This document shows positions 1 to 10,710 of a DNA stretch of 64,000 nt, one piece after another (position 1 is the first letter of the stretch; the number at the start of each line of letters is the position of its first letter). The notes below the pieces were generated by a model. It had not been told where the DNA came from, ran no database searches, and saw nothing but the letters and a program-made list of their open reading frames with translations. The DNA is taken from assembly GCF_963576675.1 (NCBI RefSeq), contig NC_088913.1, forward strand, positions 75,453,001 through 75,517,000, given 5' to 3'. Origin of the DNA: Euphorbia lathyris. Its lineage: Eukaryota; Streptophyta; Magnoliopsida; Malpighiales; Euphorbiaceae. The translations under genes and the position numbers were made by a program.

Positions 1-1975
1 ATGAAAAAGTTCGATGGAAATGGAGATCCCACCGCTCACATGAATCAGTATGTTGCTGTGATGAAGCACACGATCCTGACTGAGGATCAAGTCCTGGGGC
101 TGTTTAACACCTATCTAGAGGGGGCTGCCCTCACATGGTTCCATGCATTGCCGATGGTAACAAAGAGGGATTGGAAGGAATTAGCAAAGTCGTTCATCGC
201 TCAGTATAGCTTTAACACCATGCTGGAAGTCACTTTGAAAGAATTAGAGAGCACTAAGCAGCAGGCTGGGGAATCATTTTCCGATTTTGTGAAAAGATGG
301 AGGGCTAAGGCCGCAGTGATGAAACAAAAGCCGCTCGAGCAGGATCAGATCCGAATGGTGGTTGGCAACACGTTGCCGTATATCAAGAATTAGTTGTGGT
401 ATATGCCGTTTACAGATTTCAATCAGATGTATAGTTGTGCCTTGACTGTCGAAGGTGATGGGGAGCCGAAGAAAGCTTATACCAAGTGGACGAAGTCTGG
501 ATATAGTGCCGGAGGGCCTAGCGCGAGTACGGAATCCGCAGCAGTGAAAGTGGTTGATCTTAATGCTATTGAAAAGAGGCGGTTCGCCAAGTTCGATCAG
601 ACGTATGCTAAAGTTTTCGAGCGTCTGCAGAAAAAGGGATTGTTGAAAGCCCTTACCCCGTATAACAAAGCTCAACCTACTCCGCAGATTCAGGCTAGAG
701 GGTACTGTGAGTTCCACAGCAGTTATGGACATACGATTGAGAATTGCGAGAGGCTGAAACACGAAATCCAAGATTTGATTGAGGAGAAGAAGATAGCTGA
801 TCCTTCGTCAGCAAACCCTTCCGTTAGGCGCAATCCATTGCCTAATCATAGGGTGAGCGTGATCGGAGCTGGTTTGACAGAAACTGTAGTGATGGAATCC
901 TTTGAGGAAGATGTAGAGGAGTTGTTGGACTCCGTCGAAAAAAGTAATGTGGGAAAAGGTCTGTATGTGTCCTTCTTGGGTGAGGAACGAGAGGATGAAC
1001 CGATGGAAGAAGGGTCAGATGGTGGAGCACCGTATGATGAAGATAGTGCTGAAGAGACCGGAGAAGGGTCGTCTCGGACTATTGTGCCAGATTTGAGTTT
1101 GTTTAGTGGAGGAAGAGATCCCGAGGTGCACTTGCGTGAATATATGCACAACATGTTTATTGAATCCTTCGGAGTAGATGAGATTGCTCAGTGGTTTCAT
1201 CATTCGCTGGTAGGCGAGCCTTTGGAATGGTTCCACTCATTACCCGACTCTTGCAAGCATGATTAGGATCAATTATCAGATTTATTCTTAGAAAAGTACC
1301 AAAGAGCCGAGGACAGGGCCGCAGAGCGCTTCGCAATGCAGATTGGACCTATCAAGCGTTCGCTACCGAGGGTTAGCAAGTATAATGGCAATAAGGATCC
1401 TATGGAACACCTTCATTTTTACTTGTCGGCTATGGCACCCTTGGGTTTTAAAGAAGAAGAGATCACTAGCTTGTTTTGTAATTCGTTGATGGGTGAACCG
1501 TTAATGTGGTACATGTCACTACCGATGTATGTTAAGACCGATTGGGCAGCAATGACGAAAAGATTTATCAAGGAGTATACAGTATGGATGCTGGCAGAGC
1601 AAACCCCTGACTCCCCGTCTTACCAAACACCTGATGCGGTGTTAGCAATGCCTAGGTATGGTGGATACCAGGATCCTGTGGAGCATGCGAGGATATTTCG
1701 CAATCATATGTATGACGTCGGATTTCCGCAGTGGGAGTTGCATGAACATTTTCCGGAAACCTTGATGGGTGAAGCCTTATTGTGGCATCAGGGTCTATCA
1801 GAGGAGGAGATGGGTCATTGGATACCGCTCCGAAGTGCCTTTGTGGCGAGATATGAAATGTACATTCCATGGACGAGATCCCTGGATGATCTGGACAGGA
1901 TTAGGCAATTCCCCGAGGAACATTTTGTGGATTATGCTAGAAGGTGGAGGCACCGTTGGCCGCAAGGAGGATGAG
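1..1975 (+). pseudogene. Tat gag region with four gag-like modules, broken by two TAG stops
   Basis: One frame runs from position 1 to about 1,975 and is interrupted only by TAG at 391-393 and 1264-1266. Four capsid-like modules share the pattern G-x-x-D-P near the start and L-x-G-x-A/P-L-x-W about 45 residues later. They lie at about 1-390, 1,090-1,330, 1,355-1,600 and 1,640-1,960. After the first module comes a CxxH-type knuckle at about 704-760 (YCEFH...GHTIENC), as in Tat gags, followed by an acidic linker. Near 1,955 a one-base shift moves the continuing homology (DYDELIGWALYGSADPFF) into the pol frame. The intact ancestor was probably one gag-pol ORF. The start of module 1 is outside the window. 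Confidence 0.8.
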
Positions 1976-4900
1976 CCGGGTGTCCCTCCGTGACTATGAT
2001 GAGTTGATAGGTTGGGCTTTGTACGGATCGGCGGATCCCTTTTTCCTGAATCCGAGTGTTCCTCACGTCATGGATTTAATGGTCGTGGACATTTGGGAGA
2101 GTTCCTCGGACGAGGAGGATGCCAATCGAAGGGTTCCTATTAACATTTGGGACGAATCGGATGATGAGCCGGAAATTGCGGTAATGACGAGATCAGGTCG
2201 TGTGGCCGAGGGAAAGGCACCAATGGTAGAGACTGAGATTGGAGAAGGGTCGGCTCCTAAGCCCGATGACCAAGTTCTTGAGCAGTTGAAGAAGACGCAA
2301 GCTAAGTCTACGGTCTGGGAAGTTTTATGCCATTCTAAGTACCATCGTGAGAACCTGATGAAGGAGTTGCAGAATTTGGTTATTTCCACCGATACAGAGC
2401 CGACAGCGCTAGTAGGGGCAATTATGGCTCGAAAGAAGACTGAGATCACATTTACCGACGAGGATCTCCCAGAAGAGGGGAAGGCTCATAATAAGCCATT
2501 GTATATCCGAGCGGAAATTAACGGGAAGAAGACTAGCTGTGTGATGGTCGATGATGGATCAGCCATTAATGTTTGTCCGTTGAAAATCTTGTCGAAGTTG
2601 GGAGTGGAAAGAGGAGACTTGACGGCCTCTGAAACAGTGATTAGAGCATATGATGACAGCCGTAGGCACATTGAAGGAGTCTTCAAGGCCAAGTTGAAAG
2701 TGGAGCCGCACGAGGAAGAAACTGAGTTCACGGTGTTGGATATCCCGGTAACTTTTGCTGTGCTGTTGGGACGCCCTTGGTTCCATAAGTTAGGAGGTGT
2801 GCCCTCCACGCTCCACCAAATGATTAAGTTCCCCTTCGGGGAGGAGATAGTAACAATTAGAGCTGAGAAATTGAGCTCGGTGGCAGCACTGGGAATTGAG
2901 CCTCAACTTTTCTCCGGATTCCAAGTCTCCGGGATTTACGAGTCGAGCATGACCACCGATGTGGTGAAAATGATGAAGGGAGGTTTCATCCTGGGAATGG
3001 GTTTAGGAGCATACCATCAGGGGCTGCCAGATTTTCCGGACTTTAAGAGTCAGAAAACTCGGAGAGGTTTGGGATATGAGCAGGGGAGTCCGTCCAATGC
3101 GAGTGCTGAAGGAAAAGTAGGCTTGAGGAAGTATTTTGTGAGCGAGGGGCATGGGAAGGCATATTCAGGAACCCCCGAGGCATGGACTAGCACGGAAGGG
3201 AAGATTCTGCCAGGGTTCGAAATCTTCAATGATGTTGCCGACTGGGGCAAAGGAAAGGCGAGCTGCTTTGTCGAGGAGATCATGATGCTGGATTTAAATG
3301 CCGAGGAGCAGGTCATCACCATCGAAGCGACTGCGGGAGCGGGAGATGAGCCTAGTACCTCCAAAATTCACGAGAAGTCCGAAGGCCCTAATGATGAAAA
3401 TTGTATTACTGCTTTGTTTGAGTCAGATGATGTAATCACCCATGCTATCAATGAAATGAATTCTGATTTTGCTTACTTGCTTGATGTCGATCATGATCAT
3501 TCCATGCATTCTCATTCATATAACATGCCTGCATTTGAAATCAATACAATAGAAATGTCAACTTTCAATCTTGGTACGGATGAAAATCCTAAACTTATAC
3601 AAATTGCTCAAGCATTAACTATTGAAGAGAGAAAAGAATTTGAGAGAATAATTAAAAAATACGAAATTGTATTCGCTTGGACATACGAAGACATGCCTGG
3701 AATTGATCAATCAATCGTAACCCACCGCATTCCAACTTACCCCGAAGCGAAGCCCGTAAAGCAGAAGCTCCGACATATGAGACCAGAATGGGCAGATAAG
3801 ATCAGAGAGGAGGTGAAGAAACAGTTAGAAGCAGGATTCATCGAAGTAATCGACTATCCCCCTTGGGTCGCAAATGTGGTGCCCATCGCAAAGAAGGACG
3901 GCAAAGTGAGAATGTGCGTTGATTACAGAGATCTTAACAAGGCATGCCCCAAGGATGAGTTCGCATTACCTCATATCGACGTATTGATCGACAGCGCAGC
4001 GTCAAGTGTATTACACACGAATGTGGACGGTTTCATGGGCTACATGCAAGTTCAGATGGCCGAAAAGCACAAAGCGAAAACCTCGTTCACAACTGAGTGG
4101 GGGACATACTGTTACAGGGTAATGCCGTTTGGTTTGAAAAACGCCGGGGCAACTTACCAGAGAATGGCCACAGCACTGTTCCATGATATGATACACAAGG
4201 AGGTAGAAGTCTACGTGGATGATATGATGGTCAAATCAGAGACAAGAGAAGGGCATTTTGCCGCGCTCGAGAAGTTTTTGGCCCGAATCGCAGAATTCAA
4301 GCTAAGGCTAAACCCGAAGAAGTGCTTTTTCGGCGTTTCGTCGGGGAAAATCTTAGGCTATGTAATCGGAAATAAGGGAATCGAGGTGGATCCTGATAAA
4401 GTGAAGGCCATACAGGAGATGCCGGCGCCGAGAAATGAGAAGGAATTGAGAGGGTTTCTGGGGCAGGTTCAGTATATCAGTCGGTTCATAGCAAGACTCA
4501 CCGCAATCTGCGAGCCAATCTTTAAGTTGCTAAGGAAAGACCAACCCGCTGTTTGGAATGATAAGTGTCAGCAAGCTTTGGAGAGCGTCCGGAGCTATTT
4601 GTCTAATCCTCCATTGTTGAGACCGCCTAAACTAGGAAAGCCGCTTCTCCTCTATGTAGCGATTGAGGAGCGATCTATTGGGGCAATGTTGGCTCAAGAG
4701 GGAGACACCGGTGTGGAGCACGCGGTGTATTATTTGAGTAAGAAGTTCCTGGACTACGAGCTCAAGTACAACATGATCGAAAAGACATGTGTGGCAGTAG
4801 TATGGTTGACAAAGAAACTGCGACACTATTTCCAATCGTATAAAGTGATCATTATTTCTCGGATGGACCCCGTGAAGTATCTATACCGAACTCCATCCTT

Positions 4901-6809
4901 GACGGGGAAGTTAGCCAGATGGTTGTTACTTTTGTCCGAGTTTGACATTGAATATGTGACGAAGAAGGTTATCAAAGGGAGGGCCGTGGCAGAATTTCTG
5001 GCCAACCAGCCCCTGAATGCAGAGGAAGAAGAGATAAGTTATGATTTCCCCGATGAGCACTTGAACGCAATCGAAGTTATACCGTGGAAAATGTTCTTCG
5101 ACGGAGCAGTTAATTCGAATGGAGCCGCAGTAGGAGTACTACTTACCTCACCGGAAGGAGAAAGGATCCCGATGGCCAAGAAGTTATCCTTCCCTCTCAC
5201 CAATAATATGGCTGAGTATGAAGCGTGCATTTATGGCTTAGAGTCATTAGCGGCACTGGGAGCGTCATATGTCGAAATCTGGGGGGACTCAAAGTTGATC
5301 ATTGAACAGGCACAAGGAAACTGGGAGGTAAGAGAAGAAAGACTACGTCCATATCTAGATCAGCTAGAAGGGTTGGCACAAAGATTCAAGGAATGTCGTT
5401 TCTATCATATTCCTCGAGCACAGAACCAGGCGGCGGATGCCTTGGCTACTTTGGTGTCAGTTTGGGACAACCCCCGGAATCTTGCTTCGAAGCCGTTGGT
5501 ATTGAGAAGATCTCACAAACCATGTTACGAGGACGTAATGCTGTTAGGGACAGATGAAAAACCATGGTATTTCGATATCGTGAACTTCATGAAAGATGGG
5601 ACATATCCGGCAGAGTCAGAACCTAGGGATCAAGCTGTGATTAGAAGGCTAGCTCGTCAGTTCGTCATCCACAACGACTTGCTTTACAAAAGGCACGTTG
5701 ATGGATTACAACTCAGATGCTTGGATCCGGGAGAAGCCCGTGAGGCAATGGAATCAGTACATTCGGGAATTTGTGGAGCCCATATGGGAGGAGCAGTACT
5801 AGCTAAGAAAATTATCAGACAAGGCTTCTATTGGCTCACCATGGAAAGAGATTGTAACGAGTATGCAAAGAAATGTCACGATTGTCAAATCTACGGCGAT
5901 TGCAGTCATCTTCCGGCCATGGAACTACATGTGCTAGCACCTATTTGGCCATTCGCTGCCTGGGGCATTGACATCATCGGCGAAGTAAGGCCTAATGCTT
6001 CAAATGGACATAAGTTTATTGCAGTCGCCATCGATTATTTCACCAAATGGGTAGAAGCAGAGTCGTTTAGCAAACTGGGATCCAAGCAGATGAGAAAGTT
6101 CATTGAAAAACACTTGATCACCAGGTTCGGAGTGCCTCATCACATGATCACGGATAACGGAGTCCAGTTTCAGGGGGAAGTAAGGAATCTTTTCCGAGAA
6201 TATGGCATTGAACATCACAGGTCTTCTCCGTACCGTCCACAGGCTAATGGGGCAGTAGAAGCAGCTAATAAGAACCTTAAAAGGATTCTCGTAAAGACGG
6301 TGGAATCACATCGGAACTGGCATGAGCACCTCCCACTCGCGTTGTGGGCTTATCGCACGACAATCAGAACCTCGACTGGGGCAACGCCATTCTCCTTGGT
6401 ATACGGAACAGAAGCAGTCCTGCTGATTGAGATCGAAAAGCGATCATTGAGAATCGCAGTGGAAGCAGAAATTCCCGAAACGGAATGGGTGAAGAGGCGA
6501 TATGAGCAGTTGGCTTTAGTTGATGAGAAAAGGATGGAAGCCCTTTACCATGTACAGTTATATCAAAGAAGGATGGCTCGGGCTTTCAATAAAAAAGCCA
6601 AGACCAGCCCTATCAAAGAAGGAGATTTGGTGCTGAAACAGATCCATGTGACGCACACCGACCCGAGGGGGAAGTTCAGGCCTAACTGGGAAGGACCATT
6701 CGTCGTAAAGAAGATACTAAGTAAAGGAGCGGTGAAGTTAACCACAATGGACGGCATGGAATTCTCCGAACCTACCAACCTGGATAGGCTTAAGAAATGC
6801 TTTTCGTAA
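1944..6809 (+). CDS. pol: Tat-type Gypsy pol polyprotein (PR, G-patch, RT, RNase H, aRNase H, INT)
   Basis: This is an open frame of 1,621 codons. Domains in order are: retropepsin near 2,490-2,800 (VDDGSAINV, then LLGRPWF; the usual DTG/DSG triad reads DDG); a G-patch near 2,970-3,090 (GMGLGAYHQG); RT near 3,720-4,320 (CVDYRDLNKACPKD, MPFGLKNAGATYQ, YVDD); the retroviral-type RNase H near 4,600-4,900; and a second RNase H near 5,080-5,460 (FFDGAVNSNGAAVG, NNMAEYEAC, GDSKLI, NQAADALA). Integrase lies near 5,740-6,450 with an HHCC finger (H-H-C-DC), WGIDIIGE, ITDNGVQFQG and PQANGAVEAAN giving D-D-E. Its first codons belong to the last gag module, shifted in frame. The true ORF start is upstream, so 1,944 is only the first in-frame ATG. 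It is followed by a non-coding region with repeated hairpins. Confidence 0.9.
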   Translation: MEAPLAARRMSRVSLRDYDELIGWALYGSADPFFLNPSVPHVMDLMVVDIWESSSDEEDANRRVPINIWDESDDEPEIAVMTRSGRVAEGKAPMVETEIGEGSAPKPDDQVLEQLKKTQAKSTVWEVLCHSKYHRENLMKELQNLVISTDTEPTALVGAIMARKKTEITFTDEDLPEEGKAHNKPLYIRAEINGKKTSCVMVDDGSAINVCPLKILSKLGVERGDLTASETVIRAYDDSRRHIEGVFKAKLKVEPHEEETEFTVLDIPVTFAVLLGRPWFHKLGGVPSTLHQMIKFPFGEEIVTIRAEKLSSVAALGIEPQLFSGFQVSGIYESSMTTDVVKMMKGGFILGMGLGAYHQGLPDFPDFKSQKTRRGLGYEQGSPSNASAEGKVGLRKYFVSEGHGKAYSGTPEAWTSTEGKILPGFEIFNDVADWGKGKASCFVEEIMMLDLNAEEQVITIEATAGAGDEPSTSKIHEKSEGPNDENCITALFESDDVITHAINEMNSDFAYLLDVDHDHSMHSHSYNMPAFEINTIEMSTFNLGTDENPKLIQIAQALTIEERKEFERIIKKYEIVFAWTYEDMPGIDQSIVTHRIPTYPEAKPVKQKLRHMRPEWADKIREEVKKQLEAGFIEVIDYPPWVANVVPIAKKDGKVRMCVDYRDLNKACPKDEFALPHIDVLIDSAASSVLHTNVDGFMGYMQVQMAEKHKAKTSFTTEWGTYCYRVMPFGLKNAGATYQRMATALFHDMIHKEVEVYVDDMMVKSETREGHFAALEKFLARIAEFKLRLNPKKCFFGVSSGKILGYVIGNKGIEVDPDKVKAIQEMPAPRNEKELRGFLGQVQYISRFIARLTAICEPIFKLLRKDQPAVWNDKCQQALESVRSYLSNPPLLRPPKLGKPLLLYVAIEERSIGAMLAQEGDTGVEHAVYYLSKKFLDYELKYNMIEKTCVAVVWLTKKLRHYFQSYKVIIISRMDPVKYLYRTPSLTGKLARWLLLLSEFDIEYVTKKVIKGRAVAEFLANQPLNAEEEEISYDFPDEHLNAIEVIPWKMFFDGAVNSNGAAVGVLLTSPEGERIPMAKKLSFPLTNNMAEYEACIYGLESLAALGASYVEIWGDSKLIIEQAQGNWEVREERLRPYLDQLEGLAQRFKECRFYHIPRAQNQAADALATLVSVWDNPRNLASKPLVLRRSHKPCYEDVMLLGTDEKPWYFDIVNFMKDGTYPAESEPRDQAVIRRLARQFVIHNDLLYKRHVDGLQLRCLDPGEAREAMESVHSGICGAHMGGAVLAKKIIRQGFYWLTMERDCNEYAKKCHDCQIYGDCSHLPAMELHVLAPIWPFAAWGIDIIGEVRPNASNGHKFIAVAIDYFTKWVEAESFSKLGSKQMRKFIEKHLITRFGVPHHMITDNGVQFQGEVRNLFREYGIEHHRSSPYRPQANGAVEAANKNLKRILVKTVESHRNWHEHLPLALWAYRTTIRTSTGATPFSLVYGTEAVLLIEIEKRSLRIAVEAEIPETEWVKRRYEQLALVDEKRMEALYHVQLYQRRMARAFNKKAKTSPIKEGDLVLKQIHVTHTDPRGKFRPNWEGPFVVKKILSKGAVKLTTMDGMEFSEPTNLDRLKKCFS

Positions 6810-7302
6810 AAAAAAATAAATAAATAAAGAAAACTTCCCGATGGGTTGAAAACCCGCAAAGGGCGACCTATGCAACAATAAGGGAAATCCCAATGGGTGA
6901 AAACCCGAAAGGGCACTCACTTAAAAATTCCGGGATAGTAAAAGGGGAGGAGAAAAATCGCCGGGAGCCGAAAACCGAAAGGCGGGTCCTTGTAACAATA
7001 GTTATAACTTGAGCAATTACAAAAACAATGTATAAGAGACTAAGTATTTCTGTTGTTTGTAAATAAATAGAGGCATGAATATATTTGACGAGAATGATTG
7101 GAATCATTATAATCTACCGAATGCATGGTAATATGAATCACGGGTTATACATTTCTTGTCCTACTTTTCACAAAAGCCTACCTACTATCCACCCCACTCC
7201 CTATACATCAGCTATACATCGGAGAAACCCTAATAAAAGCTACAAAGCAACAATGAAAGCTACAAAGCAATAATGAAAGCTACAAAGCAATACATAACGA
7301 GC
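6810..7302 (+). other. Tat post-pol spacer with three GGGT-GAAAACCC hairpin motifs
   Basis: Right after the pol stop, three related motifs follow each other near 6,838-6,870, 6,887-6,918 and 6,957-6,990. Each has a G-rich arm, a GAAAACC core and a complementary arm (for example ATGGGTTGAAAACCCG). Farther right, 7,237-7,290 carries three short direct copies of GAAAGCTACAAAGCAA. No protein-coding sense is seen before the end of the antisense gene at 7,303. The role is unknown. RNA structure at the pol 3' end is a plausible reading, not a demonstrated one. Confidence 0.55.
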
Positions 7303-10280
7303 CTAATACGGAGGAAAGTCCCAATAGTTCTCAAAATCTCTTAGGTGTGATGCCCGCTCCGCAGATAGTGCCTCCTCGGCAGCACGCGCTCTCTCATCAG
7401 AAACTCGCGCTCTCTCATCAGAAACTCGTGCTCTCTCATCAGCAGCTCGTGCTCTCTCCTCTGCAGCAAGGCGTCTGATCACTCATCACGCGCCCTCTCC
7501 TTGACGGCAAGGCGACCCTCAGTCTCCCGTCGTATCATCCCCGACCAGTGGTCGTTCCTCTCTTGATACATATGACCAACTCGGGCATCAGCTTCCCGCA
7601 CTAGCTCGCTCTGTCTCCGCTCGTGGGCATGCAGATCACTCTACAGAAAAAGAAAAAAAAAGAACAGATAAAAGGCAGCATAGGCAAAAACATAAATCAT
7701 ACATACGTGCATACATTTCACTACACTAAAGTACAGTAATGATACATACCAGGTGATCGGTGCAGCGCAAGCTGAGGCGGTCTCGGAGATAACTTGATAG
7801 CCCCAAGTAATCCGTACAAGTCTCTCTCGTGGTCAGAGAAGCGTCCGAGGGATCAAACGGGACCCTCGAGGAGAAGATAGGAGGGGCCGCCTCAAATCCC
7901 GCGTAAGGTGCCCCGGACTCGTCATAGCAGATCATAGCATAATCTCTCCCATAGTCTGGTATAGGCACGCCTAGGGAAGACCTCTCCGGTCGGGCAGCGC
8001 TGGAGGACTCGCCAACATAGTAGGGCTGCTCGCACACTGGCGTCTGAGCCCGAGTGCCGTCGAAGAAATCAGATAAGTGGGCACTCCTCCAAGATCCCTC
8101 CTGCAAACAAAACACACCATAAAACCTCTAAACATCTCATGAATAAAAGGGGTAAAATAAAAAGGGAATGGAATCACTTACCGGGACCTCCTCCTGACCA
8201 AAGACTGCCGCGACAGCCTCCCTCGAAAATACATCCGCCACTAGATCCACCTCCATCGCCGCCACCGGGGCATCCCTCGCGCCCAGCAAAGTAGACAAGT
8301 AAGGCTCACGGCCCCCGGCGTGAATCCACACCGCTCTACCAACATACCGACGGGTCAGGTCCCGACGAATGACCGATAGTGGCAGGGTCCGCACCGCGAA
8401 CATAGAGACGGGGATCTCGCCCGGCGTCCAGTGAGCGTCCCTAACTCCGGTGATGCCTCGATCCCCTAAATACCACGCCCGCACGCAGGGGTCGGTGAGC
8501 ACACACTACTGCTCCTGGATCATCGATACATATGTATAACCAGGGCCGAAGTCGAGGTCGTCCCATCGGAACTTAATCTAAAAAATGCACAAAGAGAAAG
8601 TCAGAAAGACTCAAACAAAAACCAAGCATGATTAGGCAAAATCTACCTGTGTGAGGGTCAGCGAGTCGATCCGATCCAGAAGCCGTGACACTATCCGACC
8701 CCTCTCGGCGCTCAAGTCAAAATCCCTCCACTGAGTCATGAAAGGCGGCCTCAGTACTCTCGGTCGAGATCGAGACCGGCTGGGAAGGATGTGTCTCTCA
8801 TACGCCCACACCTGCGGTAAAAACGAGGACTAGGAGTGTGAAAAATGCGAAGAAGATAAGACGGATAAGTCAAGAAGACGTCACGTACCAGCAGAGCAAA
8901 GGTATAACCACCGAAGTCCTTGCGCTTCCGGCAAGTCAGATCCAAAAACTTGTAAAGAAAGGCTAAGCCTGCCCCCGCCCAATCGTAGGAAGCCGCTGCA
9001 TCCAAATCGCTGAGCGCCTGAATGAGGCCCGCATGTACCTTCCCGCCCTTCGTGCGGAAAATCGTCTCACTCAGAGCATATACCAAGAAGCTACGAACCG
9101 CCAAGTCGGTATCGTCAGTCTCGCAAAAATCTCGTTACTCAAGAGGCTCGCGGTGGAAACAAATTTTACCGGAGTAGACTTGGTGCATAGACGAACTCCC
9201 GATCCAATCAAGGCAGCAAGCCTAGCAGGGTCGACCCGCGGTCGCATCATACCAAAATGGAAAGGGACGGGAGTGTTGCTCCCTCGCAATCCAGTCAATA
9301 GCGAAAAATCTCGAGGCGAGATAGTCATCTCCCCAAAGGAACGGTGGAAGGTGTGGGTCGAATCAACCCACCGCTCACACAAGGCCCGTAGGCCAAAAGG
9401 ATCGCATACCCCGTTGGTGCGGGGCAGCGCTGCAATAAAGGGCTCGAAGCCCAACTCACGCACGCGGGCTCTCGCCGCGGCGCCTAGCCTATCATACAAC
9501 GAGTGAACCTCGGTGGTGGTCCCCGAAATCTCAATGAACTAAAAAGGAACAAGATAAGAAAATTTAAATACATCTCCTAAAGCATGCAATTGATAAGAAC
9601 GCGTTAAGACTAGGTATTCTTTCATTTTCTAACCTAGAGACATCCTGTCAGTTAGGACCAATTTTCTGTAAAAATCTCTCCTGTAGGGTCATTCACGTAA
9701 GGTTTAGTCAATTCTTTAATCCACCCTCGTCTGCGGTGACGAGGAACATAGATTAGGCTTTACTATTCACGTGCATTAGTTAAGTTTTTACTATTCACGT
9801 TTTCACTATTCACGTGCACTATTCACGTTTTTACTATTCACGTTTTTACTATTCACGTTTTTACTATTCACGTGCATTAGCTAAGTTTTTACTATTCACA
9901 TGCACTATTCACGTTTTCACTATTCACGTCTTCACTATTCACGTCGTTTTTACTGTTAGCATGCATAAATTCGTAGTGTCACTACTCACATGCATATAGC
10001 GCGCATTCTTACAAAAATAAACAGGTGTTACTTGTAAATAAAGGAATTCACGTTTTCTAGCTAAAGTCCTCTAAGGCAGTCTAAGGGTTAGCATGCAAAT
10101 CATGTTCGTATAGGAATGCTAAAGCCTAGAGTTCGAATCGAATAAAAGTGAGAAATTACTTACCTCGTTGCAGCGTGTCCTGCTCAAATGCGTCGTAGGG
10201 TCGTGAAAGGTATCCACTCTATCCATGTTTACGTAAACCTCGTCCATGCCTCTAGTGCCATCCCATTCATCTAAATCCAT
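7303..10280 (-). pseudogene. Antisense plant-mobile-domain (PMD) gene carried inside the Tat element
   Basis: Six exons can be read on the minus strand: 10280-10164, 9538-8889, 8811-8647, 8577-8182, 8100-7750 and 7640-7303. All have GT-AG borders. The exons encode about 670 residues. Exon 2 carries the PMD signature (FHRSFGEMTISPRDFSLLTG). Exons 3-4 continue the domain. Exon 6 ends in a heptad-like coiled coil (DERARVS repeated) and closes at TAG 7305-7303. Three lesions break it: one base missing in the run at 9125-9129, TAG at 8508-8506 in exon 4, and a one-base loss near 7,480. With one base restored per shift, exon phases are all zero, which supports the model. PMD proteins are known from plant genes (MAIN/MAIL type) and from transposons. 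The function in the element is unknown. Confidence 0.8.
9755..9960 (+). repeat. Short tandem repeat of TTTTTACTATTCACG in intron 1 of the antisense gene
   Basis: About ten copies of an ACTATTCACG core, mostly with 15-base spacing, lie in the 9,539-10,163 intron of the PMD gene. Copies differ by short T-runs and by GTGCA insertions. No coding meaning is seen. Confidence 0.8.
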
Positions 10281-10710
10281 CCCGAGAATAATCCAAATTG
10301 AAGTCTAGTGAGAGAAAGAGGAGAGAGAAGGTGTGGGGTTGAAATGAAACCCCACCACCTTATATAGGAAAAGGGAATGGCATTCCCGTAAATAGTAAAA
10401 AAGGTACGATTTGACATAAAGGTAAAAAGTAAATAATTAATTACTAGGTGCACAGACCTCCGATTTGCAGTCTGTTTCAGCCTGCATTTTTCCCAGACAG
10501 CGACCAACATTGTCAAGATATGAACTCCAGACCACAGTCATTTTTTACAGAACAGCGATACCAGTCAAAATACAGACGACAATCAACAGAAGAACAATCA
10601 TTAGTCTATATCATTTCAGACTAAAACACGTCCCCATTGAACCTCCGAGATGAAAGCTCCAGTGAGAAAATACAGACAACAGTGTTGTAAGAAAATCCAG
10701 AAACAATCCC
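10281..10710. other. Tat 3' region: promoter and leader of the antisense gene, no gene seen
   Basis: This stretch holds the antisense TATA box and a purine-rich leader (GAGAGAAAGAGGAGAGAG near 10,310 on the plus strand). An AT-rich segment leads into the minisatellite. No coding region is supported. Confidence 0.5.
10359..10366 (-). promoter_or_regulatory. TATA box of the antisense PMD gene
   Basis: The minus strand reads TATATAAG 79 bases upstream of the predicted ATG at 10280, a normal plant spacing of TATA, leader and start. It points away from the element's own sense transcription, so the antisense gene appears to have its own promoter. Confidence 0.6.

Noticed and set aside
391..1266. 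Programmed readthrough of the two in-frame TAG codons in Tat gag
   Set aside because: Possible in principle, but contexts differ, the second lies inside a capsid-like module and a frameshift follows, so decay is the simpler reading.
8751..9506. Plus-strand open frame at 9,033-9,506
   Set aside because: It is the shadow of PMD exon 2, whose minus-strand frame carries the recognisable domain and splice sites.
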